From Selenomonadaceae bacterium (lineage in GTDB: Bacteria > Bacillota > Negativicutes > Selenomonadales > Selenomonadaceae), in NCBI GenBank assembly GCA_017529085.1, contig JAFXOC010000079.1, positions 1-15,661 on the forward strand: a DNA stretch of 15,661 nt, written 5' to 3'. Positions within the stretch are counted from its first letter, which is position 1, and each line of letters begins with the position of its first letter. Made by a program: the position numbers and the translations under genes. Shown piece by piece: positions 1-6,213 of the stretch. The notes under the pieces are model-generated. The model was not told where the DNA came from. It saw only the letters and a program-made list of their open reading frames with translations, and ran no database searches.

Positions 1-53
1 AAAATATTTATTGCGTTTACTGTAAAACATATATTTTATGAGGAGGCAGATTT

Positions 54-815
54 ATGAATCGCAGCGATTTTTTAAAAACTATGGCAGGCGGCGCATTAGG
101 GCTTGCGCTTTTTTCCGGTGATAATGATAATACGGTTCACGCAGCGACCGGTAACTTAAAAATTGATTGCTTCGGCGACTCCACCACATGGGGCGCGGAT
201 GGTATCGGCAAAGGCGACGGCAACGCCATTAGTTGGGTCACCCATTTAAAAAAGTTGATTGGTGTAAGCGATATAGCAAACGTTGGAAAAAAAGGCTCCC
301 GTTTCGCCGTTACAAGCGATAGAAAGGACAGCTTTGTGGAGCGTGTGGGCAAGGTTCGCGCGGACAGCAACGTGGTCATTGTCATGGGCGGCGTCAATGA
401 TTTTAACAACGGCGTACCGCTTGGCTCGCTTCACGACGGTAGCAAGAACACATTTTACGGCGCGGTTGAATTTGTGCTTACCACTCTTATCGCGCAAAAT
501 CCGGCAAGAGATATCGTGTTTATGACGCCTATGAAGTCTAAATTCGTTCACGCAACAAAAAAATATCCAAATTCGTGGGAGAAAAATTCTCAAAACCTTT
601 CCGCAAACGATTACGTAAACGCCATGAAAGAAGTTTGCGGCGCTTACAGCGTTCCTGTTATAGATATGTTCAACGAAAGCGGCATATCTCCGTTCGCCGA
701 AGCGCAACAAAAGAAATATATGCCGGACGCTCTTCACTACAACGAAGAAGGTTATAAACGTCTTGCAAAACGTATAGCGGCAGGTCTTCGCGCTGTCGTT
801 TACGATATTAAGTAA
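54..815 (+). CDS. Exported SGNH/GDSL-family hydrolase
   Basis: This is probably an exported esterase or lipase-like hydrolase of the SGNH superfamily, 253 aa. The N-terminus (residues 1-32) looks like a signal peptide. It contains RSDFLK, which resembles a Tat motif but lacks the second arginine, so Sec export or a degenerate Tat signal are both possible. The superfamily blocks are in order: block I GDST with nucleophile Ser43, a block II glycine near 81, block III GGVND with Asn115, and block V DALH with Asp225 and His228. An AGGAGG at 41-46 fixes the ATG at 54. The next gene starts 22 bp downstream and encodes an L,D-transpeptidase, followed directly by an amidase. A role on peptidoglycan or another envelope polymer, such as O-acetyl removal, is therefore plausible, but it is inferred from neighbours only. 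The substrate cannot be read from the sequence. Confidence 0.85.
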   Translation: MNRSDFLKTMAGGALGLALFSGDNDNTVHAATGNLKIDCFGDSTTWGADGIGKGDGNAISWVTHLKKLIGVSDIANVGKKGSRFAVTSDRKDSFVERVGKVRADSNVVIVMGGVNDFNNGVPLGSLHDGSKNTFYGAVEFVLTTLIAQNPARDIVFMTPMKSKFVHATKKYPNSWEKNSQNLSANDYVNAMKEVCGAYSVPVIDMFNESGISPFAEAQQKKYMPDALHYNEEGYKRLAKRIAAGLRAVVYDIK

Positions 816-837
816 GGAATGGTTTATTTGGGACAAA

Positions 838-1539
838 TTGGTAAAATTATTTTTCATTATGTGTTTAACTATTATTTCAGCTTGCGGCGCAGCTTTTGCA
901 AAAGAAGCGTCGCCGGATTGGGTGACGAAACTTCCCGCCGCAAAAAAGGCGGATCAACTGTTTGTAGTAGCCGGAGTGGGGCAAACCACCGCTTGGATAT
1001 CCATGCACGAAAAAGATGCGAACGGAATTTGGCAACAGACTATGACCACTCCCGGGTTTATCGGTAAAAACGGGGTGGGCAAAGTTCGCGAAGGGGATAA
1101 TAAAACTCCCGTCGGCACATTTAGATTTGACGCGGCTTTAGGAATTGCGCCGAATCCCGGGTGCGCCATTCCATACACGCAGGTTGACGAAAATTATTAT
1201 TGGTCGGGCGATGGGCGTCCGGGTATGATGTACAATCAACTTGTCGATATCCGCGAAATGCCGAATTTGAACAAAGATAGCAGCGAACATTTAGTGGATT
1301 ATAACCCTCATTACATTTATGTTTTAAATATGGGTTACAATAAAGAATGTGTCCCCGGGAAAGGCTCTGCGCTTTTTCTTCACTGCATGGACCCGCGGAA
1401 ACCTTATACAGGAGGTTGCGTCGCTATCCCCGAACCTAAGATGAAATTTGTCATGCAAACAGTGAAACCAAACTGCGTGGTAATAATAGACGATTTGCGA
1501 AAATTCTCACCTGAGACGGCAAAAACTTGGGGTATTTAA
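838..1539 (+). CDS. L,D-transpeptidase-like (YkuD domain) exported protein
   Basis: This 233-aa protein has a YkuD catalytic signature near its end: SALFLH with His182, then TGGCVAIP with the nucleophile Cys194. The spacing between His and Cys is shorter than in classical ErfK/YbiS enzymes and resembles the compact GSA-h-h-H...GC-h-A-h-P subgroup. Such enzymes form or edit 3-3 peptidoglycan cross-links, or attach proteins to peptidoglycan, outside the cytoplasmic membrane. The likely start is TTG 838, which gives a signal peptide with Lys3 and a hydrophobic core; an internal ATG at 859 would lose the positive charge. Residues ISAC (13-16) fit a lipobox, so it may be a lipoprotein, although AFA-K at 20-22 could be a signal peptidase I site. 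It lies 22 bp after the SGNH gene, and the amidase ATG directly follows its stop, so the three probably share one transcript. Confidence 0.82.
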   Translation: MVKLFFIMCLTIISACGAAFAKEASPDWVTKLPAAKKADQLFVVAGVGQTTAWISMHEKDANGIWQQTMTTPGFIGKNGVGKVREGDNKTPVGTFRFDAALGIAPNPGCAIPYTQVDENYYWSGDGRPGMMYNQLVDIREMPNLNKDSSEHLVDYNPHYIYVLNMGYNKECVPGKGSALFLHCMDPRKPYTGGCVAIPEPKMKFVMQTVKPNCVVIIDDLRKFSPETAKTWGI

Positions 1540-2202
1540 ATGATTTTAATTCGTATGATAAGCAAAAATTTTTTCATAGGCGTTACGGTTTTGTTCGTAA
1601 TTCTTGCCTGTTCATGGTGCAGCGCGGCTCACGCAATCATAGACAAGCCTATTTTGTGGAATGCCGAACGCGAAAGACTTATAAGGGAATATGCGACGCT
1701 TCACTATGGCAAAAGTGAAACTACGATTATTCCTCAAGCCGTGGTGGTGCATTGGACAGCTTCAGGCTCGTTTAGTTCCGTGTACAATCATTTTTTTAAG
1801 GTGGCTATGAGCGATGGGACGTTGAACGTAGCGTCGCACTTCGTGGTAGACAGAGATGGAACTGTTTATCGGCTTACGTCTGAAACCGCTCTTAACCGAC
1901 ACATTATCGGTTACAATCACATAGCCATCGGCATTGAAAACGTAGGCGGCGTTAGCGGCAAGGAGGATTTGACAGCGGCTCAATTACAGTCAAATATCGC
2001 TCTTATTCGTTACTTAAAGGAAAAACATCCCACAATCCGCTATTGTTTCGGGCATTATCAGCAAGTTAAGGCAAGAGAAACAGGATTGTACGTTGAAAAG
2101 GTACCGGATTATTTTTCAAAAAAAATTGATCCCGGGAAAAAATTTATGAACGGTTTAAGACAAGCGCTTGAAAGCGATGGATTAGTTTTCTTCAACGATT
2201 GA
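1540..2202 (+). CDS. N-acetylmuramoyl-L-alanine amidase, Amidase_2/PGRP-like, exported
   Basis: This 220-aa protein probably cleaves the bond between MurNAc and the stem peptide in the envelope. A hydrophobic N-terminal segment (about 9-32) ends in an AHA-like signal peptidase site. The zinc-amidase fold is visible as VVVHWTASG with His71, SHFVVDRDG at 99-107, GYNH with His127, IGIEN, a GH at 171-172, and KIDPG with Asp197. His71, His127 and Asp197 occupy the positions of the expected metal ligands of AmpD/T7-lysozyme-type amidases. The ATG abuts the preceding TAA with no gap, and GGGG at 1529-1532 gives a reasonable ribosome binding site. An internal ATG at 1555 is an alternative start. Stop codon TGA 2200-2202 lies in the 5-bp flank of the palindromic element that begins at 2205. 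Confidence 0.88.
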   Translation: MILIRMISKNFFIGVTVLFVILACSWCSAAHAIIDKPILWNAERERLIREYATLHYGKSETTIIPQAVVVHWTASGSFSSVYNHFFKVAMSDGTLNVASHFVVDRDGTVYRLTSETALNRHIIGYNHIAIGIENVGGVSGKEDLTAAQLQSNIALIRYLKEKHPTIRYCFGHYQQVKARETGLYVEKVPDYFSKKIDPGKKFMNGLRQALESDGLVFFND

Positions 2203-2204
2203 AG

Positions 2205-2292
2205 GGCATCTCTAAACACTTATTTTTGATGGCTCCCCGCCCCTTCGGGGCGGGGAGCCATCAGAGAAATTATACGGTTTTTAGAGATTGCC
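2205..2292. mobile_element. 88-bp MITE-like palindromic element, copy A
   Basis: Its near-terminal inverted repeats are GGCATCTCTAAA at the left and TTTAGAGATTGCC at the right, pairing with a one-base offset. Inside is a perfect 16-bp GC-rich stem (2228-2243 with 2247-2262) closed by a TTC loop. The flanks TGAAG (2200-2204) and TGAAA (2293-2297) match at four of five bases, like a target-site duplication. It aligns without gaps to 11931-12018 at 62 of 88 positions by my hand count. It carries no gene. The stem could also act as a transcription barrier, but no T-run directly follows it. Confidence 0.75.
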
Positions 2293-2313
2293 TGAAAAAT
2301 AGGAGGGGTTTAA

Positions 2314-2808
2314 ATGAGTGAAATAGTAATCGAAAGTCCGGTGGAAGGCGAGCTTATTCCACTTTCCGAGGTCAACGACCCCGCTTTTGCGGAAGGAATT
2401 TTAGGTAAGGGAGCGGCAATCAAACATCCTAAAGGAAGAGTGGTAGCGCCTTTTGACGGCGAACTGGCGGTTTTTTTTGATACAAAACACGCGCTGGTCA
2501 TAAAAAGCAAAGAGGGACTAGAACTTCTCATTCACGTCGGCATTGATACGGTTAAGTTAAAAGGCGAGCATTTTAAAGCTTATAAGGAGCAAGGCGAGGA
2601 AGTCAAAAAAGGCGAGCTTTTATTGGAATTTGATGAAGAAGCCATAGCAGAAAAATATGACACCGTAACCACTCTTGTAATTACAAATCACGAGGATTTC
2701 GAGAATATTAAAATAGTGGCTAAAGACGCATCCGTAAAGGTTAAAGGCGGAGAAAACGTCGGCGTTATCGAAAAGATTTCAAAAAGTATAGAAAAACTTT
2801 TAAATTAA
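2314..2808 (+). CDS. PTS system glucose-type IIA component (stand-alone EIIA-Glc)
   Basis: This is a 164-aa cytoplasmic phosphocarrier that accepts phosphate from HPr and passes it to a sugar-specific IIB domain, or acts as a regulator. The family pattern is clear: VESPVEGELIPL-type N-terminus, APFDGELAVFF, KHALVIKS with the supporting His59, and LLIHVGIDTVKLKG with the phosphorylated His74. Length matches the free-standing enterobacterial Crr protein. ATG 2314 is preceded by AGGAGGGG at 2301-2308. No IIB, IIC, HPr or EI gene is next to it, so its partners must be encoded elsewhere. Its only close neighbour is the YgbA-family gene, 15 bp downstream of its stop to the preferred ATG, which suggests co-transcription. 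The promoter was not identified; it would have to lie in or next to palindromic element A. Confidence 0.92.
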   Translation: MSEIVIESPVEGELIPLSEVNDPAFAEGILGKGAAIKHPKGRVVAPFDGELAVFFDTKHALVIKSKEGLELLIHVGIDTVKLKGEHFKAYKEQGEEVKKGELLLEFDEEAIAEKYDTVTTLVITNHEDFENIKIVAKDASVKVKGGENVGVIEKISKSIEKLLN

Positions 2809-2823
2809 AAAGGAGCGATGCGC

Positions 2824-3213
2824 ATGGGATTTCTTTCCCGATTTTTACCGAAACCAAAACAGGTTCCCATAAAAAACAATATGCCCAAAGAGAAAAAGCA
2901 CATAAAAGCTTCTTTTCTTATACATTGTCATAAACATCACGATACCTCAGGTGATAAGCTTTGCCCCAAATGCACCGCGCTGCTTGCGGTCGTTATGGTC
3001 AAGATGAACAAATGTCCCTACGGCGTAACCAAACCTATATGTGATTCATGCGACAGGTCTTGTTTTGGCGCGGCGCAAACCAAAGAATTTTTAAATATTA
3101 TGAAGAGCGCGAGCGGCAAAATGATGTTCAGGCACCCGATGATGGCGTTTAAACATAAACTTGCAAGCCTTGGCGCAACTTACGCGAAACAAAAAGCCGC
3201 AAACAAAAAGTGA
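2824..3213 (+). CDS. YgbA-like 'nitrous oxide-stimulated promoter' family protein
   Basis: This small basic protein has seven cysteines in a spaced pattern: HCHKHH, CPKC, KCPYG and CDSCDRSC. An RHPMMAFKHKL stretch follows in the C-terminal third. The pattern matches what I know of the YgbA family, named after an E. coli gene whose promoter responds to nitrogen oxides. Cysteine spacing suggests metal or iron-sulfur binding, but biochemical function is not established here. Two ATGs are possible. ATG 2818 lies only 2 bp after AGGAG (2811-2815), whereas ATG 2824 has an 8-bp spacing, so I prefer 2824, giving 129 aa. It follows the PTS IIA gene closely and ends just before a terminator hairpin. 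The family call is by motif memory and not by a profile search. Confidence 0.75.
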   Translation: MGFLSRFLPKPKQVPIKNNMPKEKKHIKASFLIHCHKHHDTSGDKLCPKCTALLAVVMVKMNKCPYGVTKPICDSCDRSCFGAAQTKEFLNIMKSASGKMMFRHPMMAFKHKLASLGATYAKQKAANKK

Positions 3214-3218
3214 AATAG

Positions 3219-3270
3219 GGCTGTGAAAAGACGGCAATTTGGTTTTTTCACAGCCTTATTCTGTTTTTTT
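3219..3270 (+). terminator. Rho-independent terminator after the IIA/YgbA pair
   Basis: An 11-bp stem GGCTGTGAAAA (3219-3229) pairs perfectly with TTTTCACAGCC (3245-3255), loop 15 nt. It is followed by a T-rich tail ending in seven Ts at 3264-3270. It lies between the YgbA-family stop (TGA 3211-3213) and the ribosome binding site of the symporter. Reading frames that start inside it are therefore unlikely to be real. Confidence 0.8.
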
Positions 3271-3294
3271 ATAAAAATCATAAAGGAGAGTGTC

Positions 3295-4734
3295 ATGGAA
3301 GGTTTACATAATTTTATAAACGACATCAACGGTTTTATCTGGACTTACATCATAATTTGGGCGCTTATCGGGCTTGGCGTTTTCTTTACCCTCAGGACAA
3401 AATTGGTGCAGCTTAAAATGCTTCCGGAAATGCTCAGACTTACGACGGAAAAAAGCGGCAGAACGTCCAACGGCAAAGAAGTAAGCGGGTTTCAGGCACT
3501 TTGTGTCAGTACGGCTTCAAGGGTTGGAGTGGGAAATATAGCGGGCGTCGCCATCGCAATTGTGACCGGCGGTCCGGGCGCTGTCTTTTGGATGTGGCTT
3601 ATAGCTTTTATCGGCGCGTCTACGGGTTTTGTGGAAAGCACCTTGGCTCAGATTTACAAGCTTCCGAAAAGGGACGGCGGCTTTCACGGCGGCCCCGCTT
3701 ATTACATCAAAAACGCTTTAAATCAGCCTAAGGTAGCTAAACTCTTTGCTATTCTTATATCCGTTACGTTCGGACTTATTTACGCTTCGGTGCAAGCCAA
3801 CACCATAACGCTTTCGCTTGTAACCGCTTTTGGAATTCCAAATCACGTTGTCGCTACAGCGCTTGTGATTATGACAGCTGTGGTGATTTCGGGCGGCGTG
3901 CGTCGAATTGCGACGTTCACATCATTTCTCGTCCCCATCATGGCGGGTATTTATATTTTAGCGTCGCTTTATATTATTGTTGTCAATATAGAACGCGTTC
4001 CCGCCATGTTTGCGCTTATCGTTCACGACGCGTTTACTCCTCAAGCGGCAGTTGGCGGAGGACTTGGCTCTGTATTTATGACGGGAATACGAAGAGGTCT
4101 ATTTTCCAACGAAGCGGGCGAGGGCAGCGTTCCTAATGCGGCGGCGACAGCCGGAGGCAAGCATCCCGTAAGACAAGGGCTTATCCAATCCTTCGGCGTT
4201 TATGTTGATACTTGGTTTATCTGCACGGCAACGGCTTTTACAATTCTCATTACGTCTCAATACGAAATAGGCGGCTCCATTACGGGAATTGCTCTGGCTC
4301 AACAGTCTTTCGCTACTGTATTTGGTTCTGTTGCGCCCGTTATTCTCTCCGTTATAGTTTTCCTCTTTGCATTTAGTTCCATCGTTGGCAATTACTATTA
4401 CGGAGAAGTCAACATTCCCTTTTTCCAAGGCGACGAATCGGGCGAAAGTCCCAGCATAATAGCCAGAAATGCGCTTGCAATATATAGGGCATTTGTAATT
4501 TTTATGGTCGCGTTCGGATGTTTCGCGGAGCTTAGTTTTGTATGGGACGCCGCCGACCTCTTTATGGGATTTTTGGCGCTTACCAACCTTTACGCCATAG
4601 CAAGACTGGGTAAATACGCTTTTATCGCTTTAGACGATTATATAGCTCAGAAAAAGAACGGCGTAGAAGACCCCGTGTTTAATCCTTCGATTTTACCCGA
4701 TACGAGAGGAATCCATGCTTGGGGAAAAGAATAA
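3295..4734 (+). CDS. Sodium:alanine (glycine) symporter, AGCS family
   Basis: This is a 479-aa polytopic inner-membrane transporter that takes up alanine or glycine with Na+ or H+. AGCS hallmarks are GVGNIAGVAIAIV followed by GGPGAVFWMW (about 78-101), GGPAYYIKNAL near 132-142, and the late GLFSNEAGEGSVPNAAA motif. About ten hydrophobic segments are visible. The frame is open upstream to 3223, but that part crosses the terminator hairpin. ATG 3295 follows AAAGGAGAG with good spacing and gives the usual family length, so I chose it. Its last 20 bases overlap the start of the GT51 gene. Alanine and glycine supply connects loosely to the peptidoglycan theme of the neighbours, but that link is inference. 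Which of the two amino acids is favoured cannot be read from the sequence. Confidence 0.94.
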   Translation: MEGLHNFINDINGFIWTYIIIWALIGLGVFFTLRTKLVQLKMLPEMLRLTTEKSGRTSNGKEVSGFQALCVSTASRVGVGNIAGVAIAIVTGGPGAVFWMWLIAFIGASTGFVESTLAQIYKLPKRDGGFHGGPAYYIKNALNQPKVAKLFAILISVTFGLIYASVQANTITLSLVTAFGIPNHVVATALVIMTAVVISGGVRRIATFTSFLVPIMAGIYILASLYIIVVNIERVPAMFALIVHDAFTPQAAVGGGLGSVFMTGIRRGLFSNEAGEGSVPNAAATAGGKHPVRQGLIQSFGVYVDTWFICTATAFTILITSQYEIGGSITGIALAQQSFATVFGSVAPVILSVIVFLFAFSSIVGNYYYGEVNIPFFQGDESGESPSIIARNALAIYRAFVIFMVAFGCFAELSFVWDAADLFMGFLALTNLYAIARLGKYAFIALDDYIAQKKNGVEDPVFNPSILPDTRGIHAWGKE

Positions 4735-5548
4735 GCAAGGAAAAAAATCAGGAAGAAAAAAGCGGAGATTTTCAATTTTACGACTTTTCTCTTTGCTCTT
4801 TATAATGTTTGCCGCGGCGTTTGCATTCGGAATCGGTATAAATTTATTTTTACAACCTACAGGGCAAACGGTCGCCGATAATAAAGTTTCATCCGAAAAC
4901 TCAGCTTTTTATCGCGTAAAACGGGCTATGTTTATAAAAAATGAAGTAAACGCTAAAATTTCAGGAAAAAGTTTAATTCCCCTGGAGGAAATGCCAAGGG
5001 ATCTTATTCATGCCATAGTCGCAGTCGAGGATAACAGATTTTTTAGCCATCATGGTGTGGATTTCACCGCTATAGGCAGAGCAACAATAGCAAATATTGA
5101 AGCGGGCGGCATCGAAGAAGGCGCGAGCACCATAACGCAACAGTTGGTTAAAAATTTGTTCTTATCAAGCGAACAGACCTTTGACAGAAAGATTGAGGAA
5201 GTCATTCTGGCGCTTGATATGGAAGCTGTTTACGAAAAAGAGGAAATATTGGAGCTGTACTTAAACACCATATATTTTGGTTCGAATTTTTACGGTATCA
5301 ACGAAGCGGCTTTAGGGTATTTCGGAAAATCTCCTAAAGAATTAAACCTTGAAGAATCGGCGATGTTGGCGGGGCTTCCCAACGCGCCCTCCGTGTATTC
5401 GCCATATGTAAATTTAGAGCTTGCCGTAAAGCGTCAACACATAGTTTTGGACGCTATGGAAAAGAACGGTTATATAATAGCTTCAACGGCAAAAAAAGCA
5501 AAAAACGCGAGTCTTCATTTTGCAAAAAAAGAAAATAAAGGGTATTGA
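4715..5548 (+). CDS. Monofunctional peptidoglycan glycosyltransferase (GT51)
   Basis: This 277-aa membrane-anchored enzyme polymerises lipid II into glycan strands. It has a basic cytoplasmic tail (residues 1-20), one transmembrane helix (about 21-45) and then a GT51 domain. Visible motifs are EDNRFFSHHGVD with catalytic Glu105, GASTITQQLVKN (136-147), RKIEE (158-162), KEEILELYLNTIYFG (175-189) and LPNAP (221-225). The protein ends shortly after the glycosyltransferase domain, with no penicillin-binding transpeptidase domain, so it resembles MtgA or the detached N-terminal half of a class A PBP. The end is natural: TGA 5546-5548 falls within the -35 box of the tRNA promoter. ATG 4715 lies inside the symporter gene, preceded by GAGAGGAA, which suggests translational coupling. 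An extended variant MurJ- or FtsW-linked role cannot be judged from the sequence. Confidence 0.92.
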   Translation: MLGEKNKQGKKSGRKKRRFSILRLFSLLFIMFAAAFAFGIGINLFLQPTGQTVADNKVSSENSAFYRVKRAMFIKNEVNAKISGKSLIPLEEMPRDLIHAIVAVEDNRFFSHHGVDFTAIGRATIANIEAGGIEEGASTITQQLVKNLFLSSEQTFDRKIEEVILALDMEAVYEKEEILELYLNTIYFGSNFYGINEAALGYFGKSPKELNLEESAMLAGLPNAPSVYSPYVNLELAVKRQHIVLDAMEKNGYIIASTAKKAKNASLHFAKKENKGY

Positions 5549-5573
5549 CGAGCATAAAAAGATGTGCTATTAT
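5545..5573 (+). promoter_or_regulatory. Sigma-A/70-type promoter of the tRNA operon
   Basis: The -35 box is TTGACG (5545-5550) and the -10 box is TATTAT (5568-5573), with the optimal 17-bp spacer and an extended -10 TG at 5565-5566. The predicted start is near 5580, about 30 bp before the first tRNA. The -35 box shares bases with the TGA stop of the GT51 gene. Confidence 0.8.
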
Positions 5574-5608
5574 GTTCAAGTAGTTTTCTTGTTAGAGAGA
5601 ACAGTTAT

Positions 5609-5682
5609 GCGGGTGTAGCTCAATGGTAGAGCCCCAGCCTTCCAAGCTGGTCACGTGGGTTCGATTCCCATCACCCGCTCCA
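5609..5682 (+). tRNA. tRNA-Gly (anticodon TCC)
   Basis: Acceptor GCGGGTG pairs with CACCCGC (5672-5678). The anticodon loop contains TCC between CAGCC- and GGCTG-type stem halves. The T-arm GGGTTCGATTCCC is present and CCA is encoded at 5680-5682. It is the first gene of the tRNA operon. Confidence 0.97.
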
Positions 5683-5684
5683 AA

Positions 5685-5773
5685 GCCGGGGTGGCGGAAC
5701 TGGCAGACGCAGGGGACTTAAAATCCCCCGATCCTAACAGATCATACCGGTTCGATTCCGGTCCTCGGCACCA
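5685..5773 (+). tRNA. tRNA-Leu (anticodon TAA)
   Basis: Acceptor GCCGGGG pairs with CCTCGGC (5763-5769, one G-T). The anticodon stem GGGGA/TCCCC encloses CTTAAAA, giving TAA. It has the long variable arm of a class II tRNA, the T-arm CGGTTCGATTCCG and an encoded CCA. It begins 2 bp after the Gly tRNA. Confidence 0.96.
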
Positions 5774-5781
5774 TTTTCCAC

Positions 5782-5865
5782 GCGGTCGTGGCGGAATGGC
5801 AGACGCGCTAGCTTCAGGCGCTAGTGGTGTAAACCGTGGAGGTTCAAGTCCTCTCGACCGCACCA
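5782..5865 (+). tRNA. tRNA-Leu (anticodon CAG)
   Basis: Acceptor GCGGTCG pairs perfectly with CGACCGC (5855-5861). The stem CTAGC/GCTAG encloses the loop TTCAGGC, so the anticodon is CAG. It has a class II variable arm and an encoded CCA at 5863-5865. Confidence 0.96.
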
Positions 5866-5871
5866 ATAAAA

Positions 5872-5957
5872 GCGGTGGTGGCGGAATTGGCAGACGCGCT
5901 ACTTTGAGGGGGTAGTGTTCACAAGACGTATGGGTTCAAGTCCCATCCACCGCACCA
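5872..5957 (+). tRNA. tRNA-Leu (anticodon GAG), copy 1
   Basis: Acceptor GCGGTGG pairs with CCACCGC (5947-5953). The anticodon stem CTACT/GGTAG encloses TTGAGGG, giving GAG. CCA is encoded. It is identical to the copy that begins 120 bp downstream. Confidence 0.96.
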
Positions 5958-5991
5958 TTTATTTGGCGCGGAAGACAGTTTAATATTAACC

Positions 5992-6077
5992 GCGGTGGTG
6001 GCGGAATTGGCAGACGCGCTACTTTGAGGGGGTAGTGTTCACAAGACGTATGGGTTCAAGTCCCATCCACCGCACCA
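5992..6077 (+). tRNA. tRNA-Leu (anticodon GAG), copy 2
   Basis: It is identical to copy 1 over the whole tRNA and three bases beyond. The gap between the copies is 34 bp and is not related to the leader of copy 1. It is the last tRNA of the operon. Confidence 0.96.
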
Positions 6078-6108
6078 TTTTATTTAGAATATTTACATGA
6101 GAATAAAT

Positions 6109-6159
6109 AAAAGCCGTGACAGTTGATGTTTGAAAAACACAGCTGTTACGGCTTTTTTT
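6109..6159 (+). terminator. Terminator of the tRNA operon, probably bidirectional with murA
   Basis: A 14-bp stem pairs AAAAGCCGTGACAG (6109-6122) with CTGTTACGGCTTTT (6143-6156), with one G-T pair and a 20-nt loop. A T-run at 6152-6159 serves + strand transcripts. The A-rich left flank gives a U-rich tail for transcripts of murA arriving on the - strand, so the hairpin can serve both operons. Confidence 0.82.
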
Positions 6160-6170
6160 GCGGTTCCCGA

Positions 6171-6205
6171 ATACCCCTTCGCCGCCGTGAGCGGTGGAGG
6201 GGTAT
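6171..6205. other. 15-bp hairpin directly downstream of murA
   Basis: ATACCCCTTCGCCGC (6171-6185) pairs with 6191-6205, including two G-T wobbles, with a CGTGA loop. It starts 8 bp beyond the murA stop on the - strand. No U-run follows in that direction, so it may protect the mRNA 3' end upstream of the true terminator at 6109-6156. Confidence 0.6.
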
Positions 6206-6213
6206 TACTATTT

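Larger units (their letters stand above)
5872..6080 (+). repeat. Tandem duplication of tRNA-Leu(GAG), 89-bp identical units
   Basis: Bases 5872-5960 and 5992-6080 are identical, with a 120-bp period. Divergence begins immediately outside the units. This indicates a recent duplication or ongoing gene conversion between the two copies. Confidence 0.9.

Noticed and set aside
1..53. Promoter for the SGNH-L,D-transpeptidase-amidase cassette
   Set aside because: The stretch is AT-rich, but no -35/-10 pair has acceptable spacing; the promoter may lie before the window.
246..857. 203-codon - strand frame over the SGNH gene
   Set aside because: It overlaps a well-supported gene with a strong ribosome binding site and complete catalytic motifs, and shows no family motif of its own.
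3223..3294. N-terminal extension of the AGCS symporter
   Set aside because: It reads through the terminator hairpin and lacks a ribosome binding site; ATG 3295 has AAAGGAGAG and gives normal family length.
5651..5866. Open frames on both strands across the tRNA cluster
   Set aside because: They are translations of tRNA genes; the - strand one contains the RGLEPP/GIEPT type text well known as a spurious protein from class II tRNAs.
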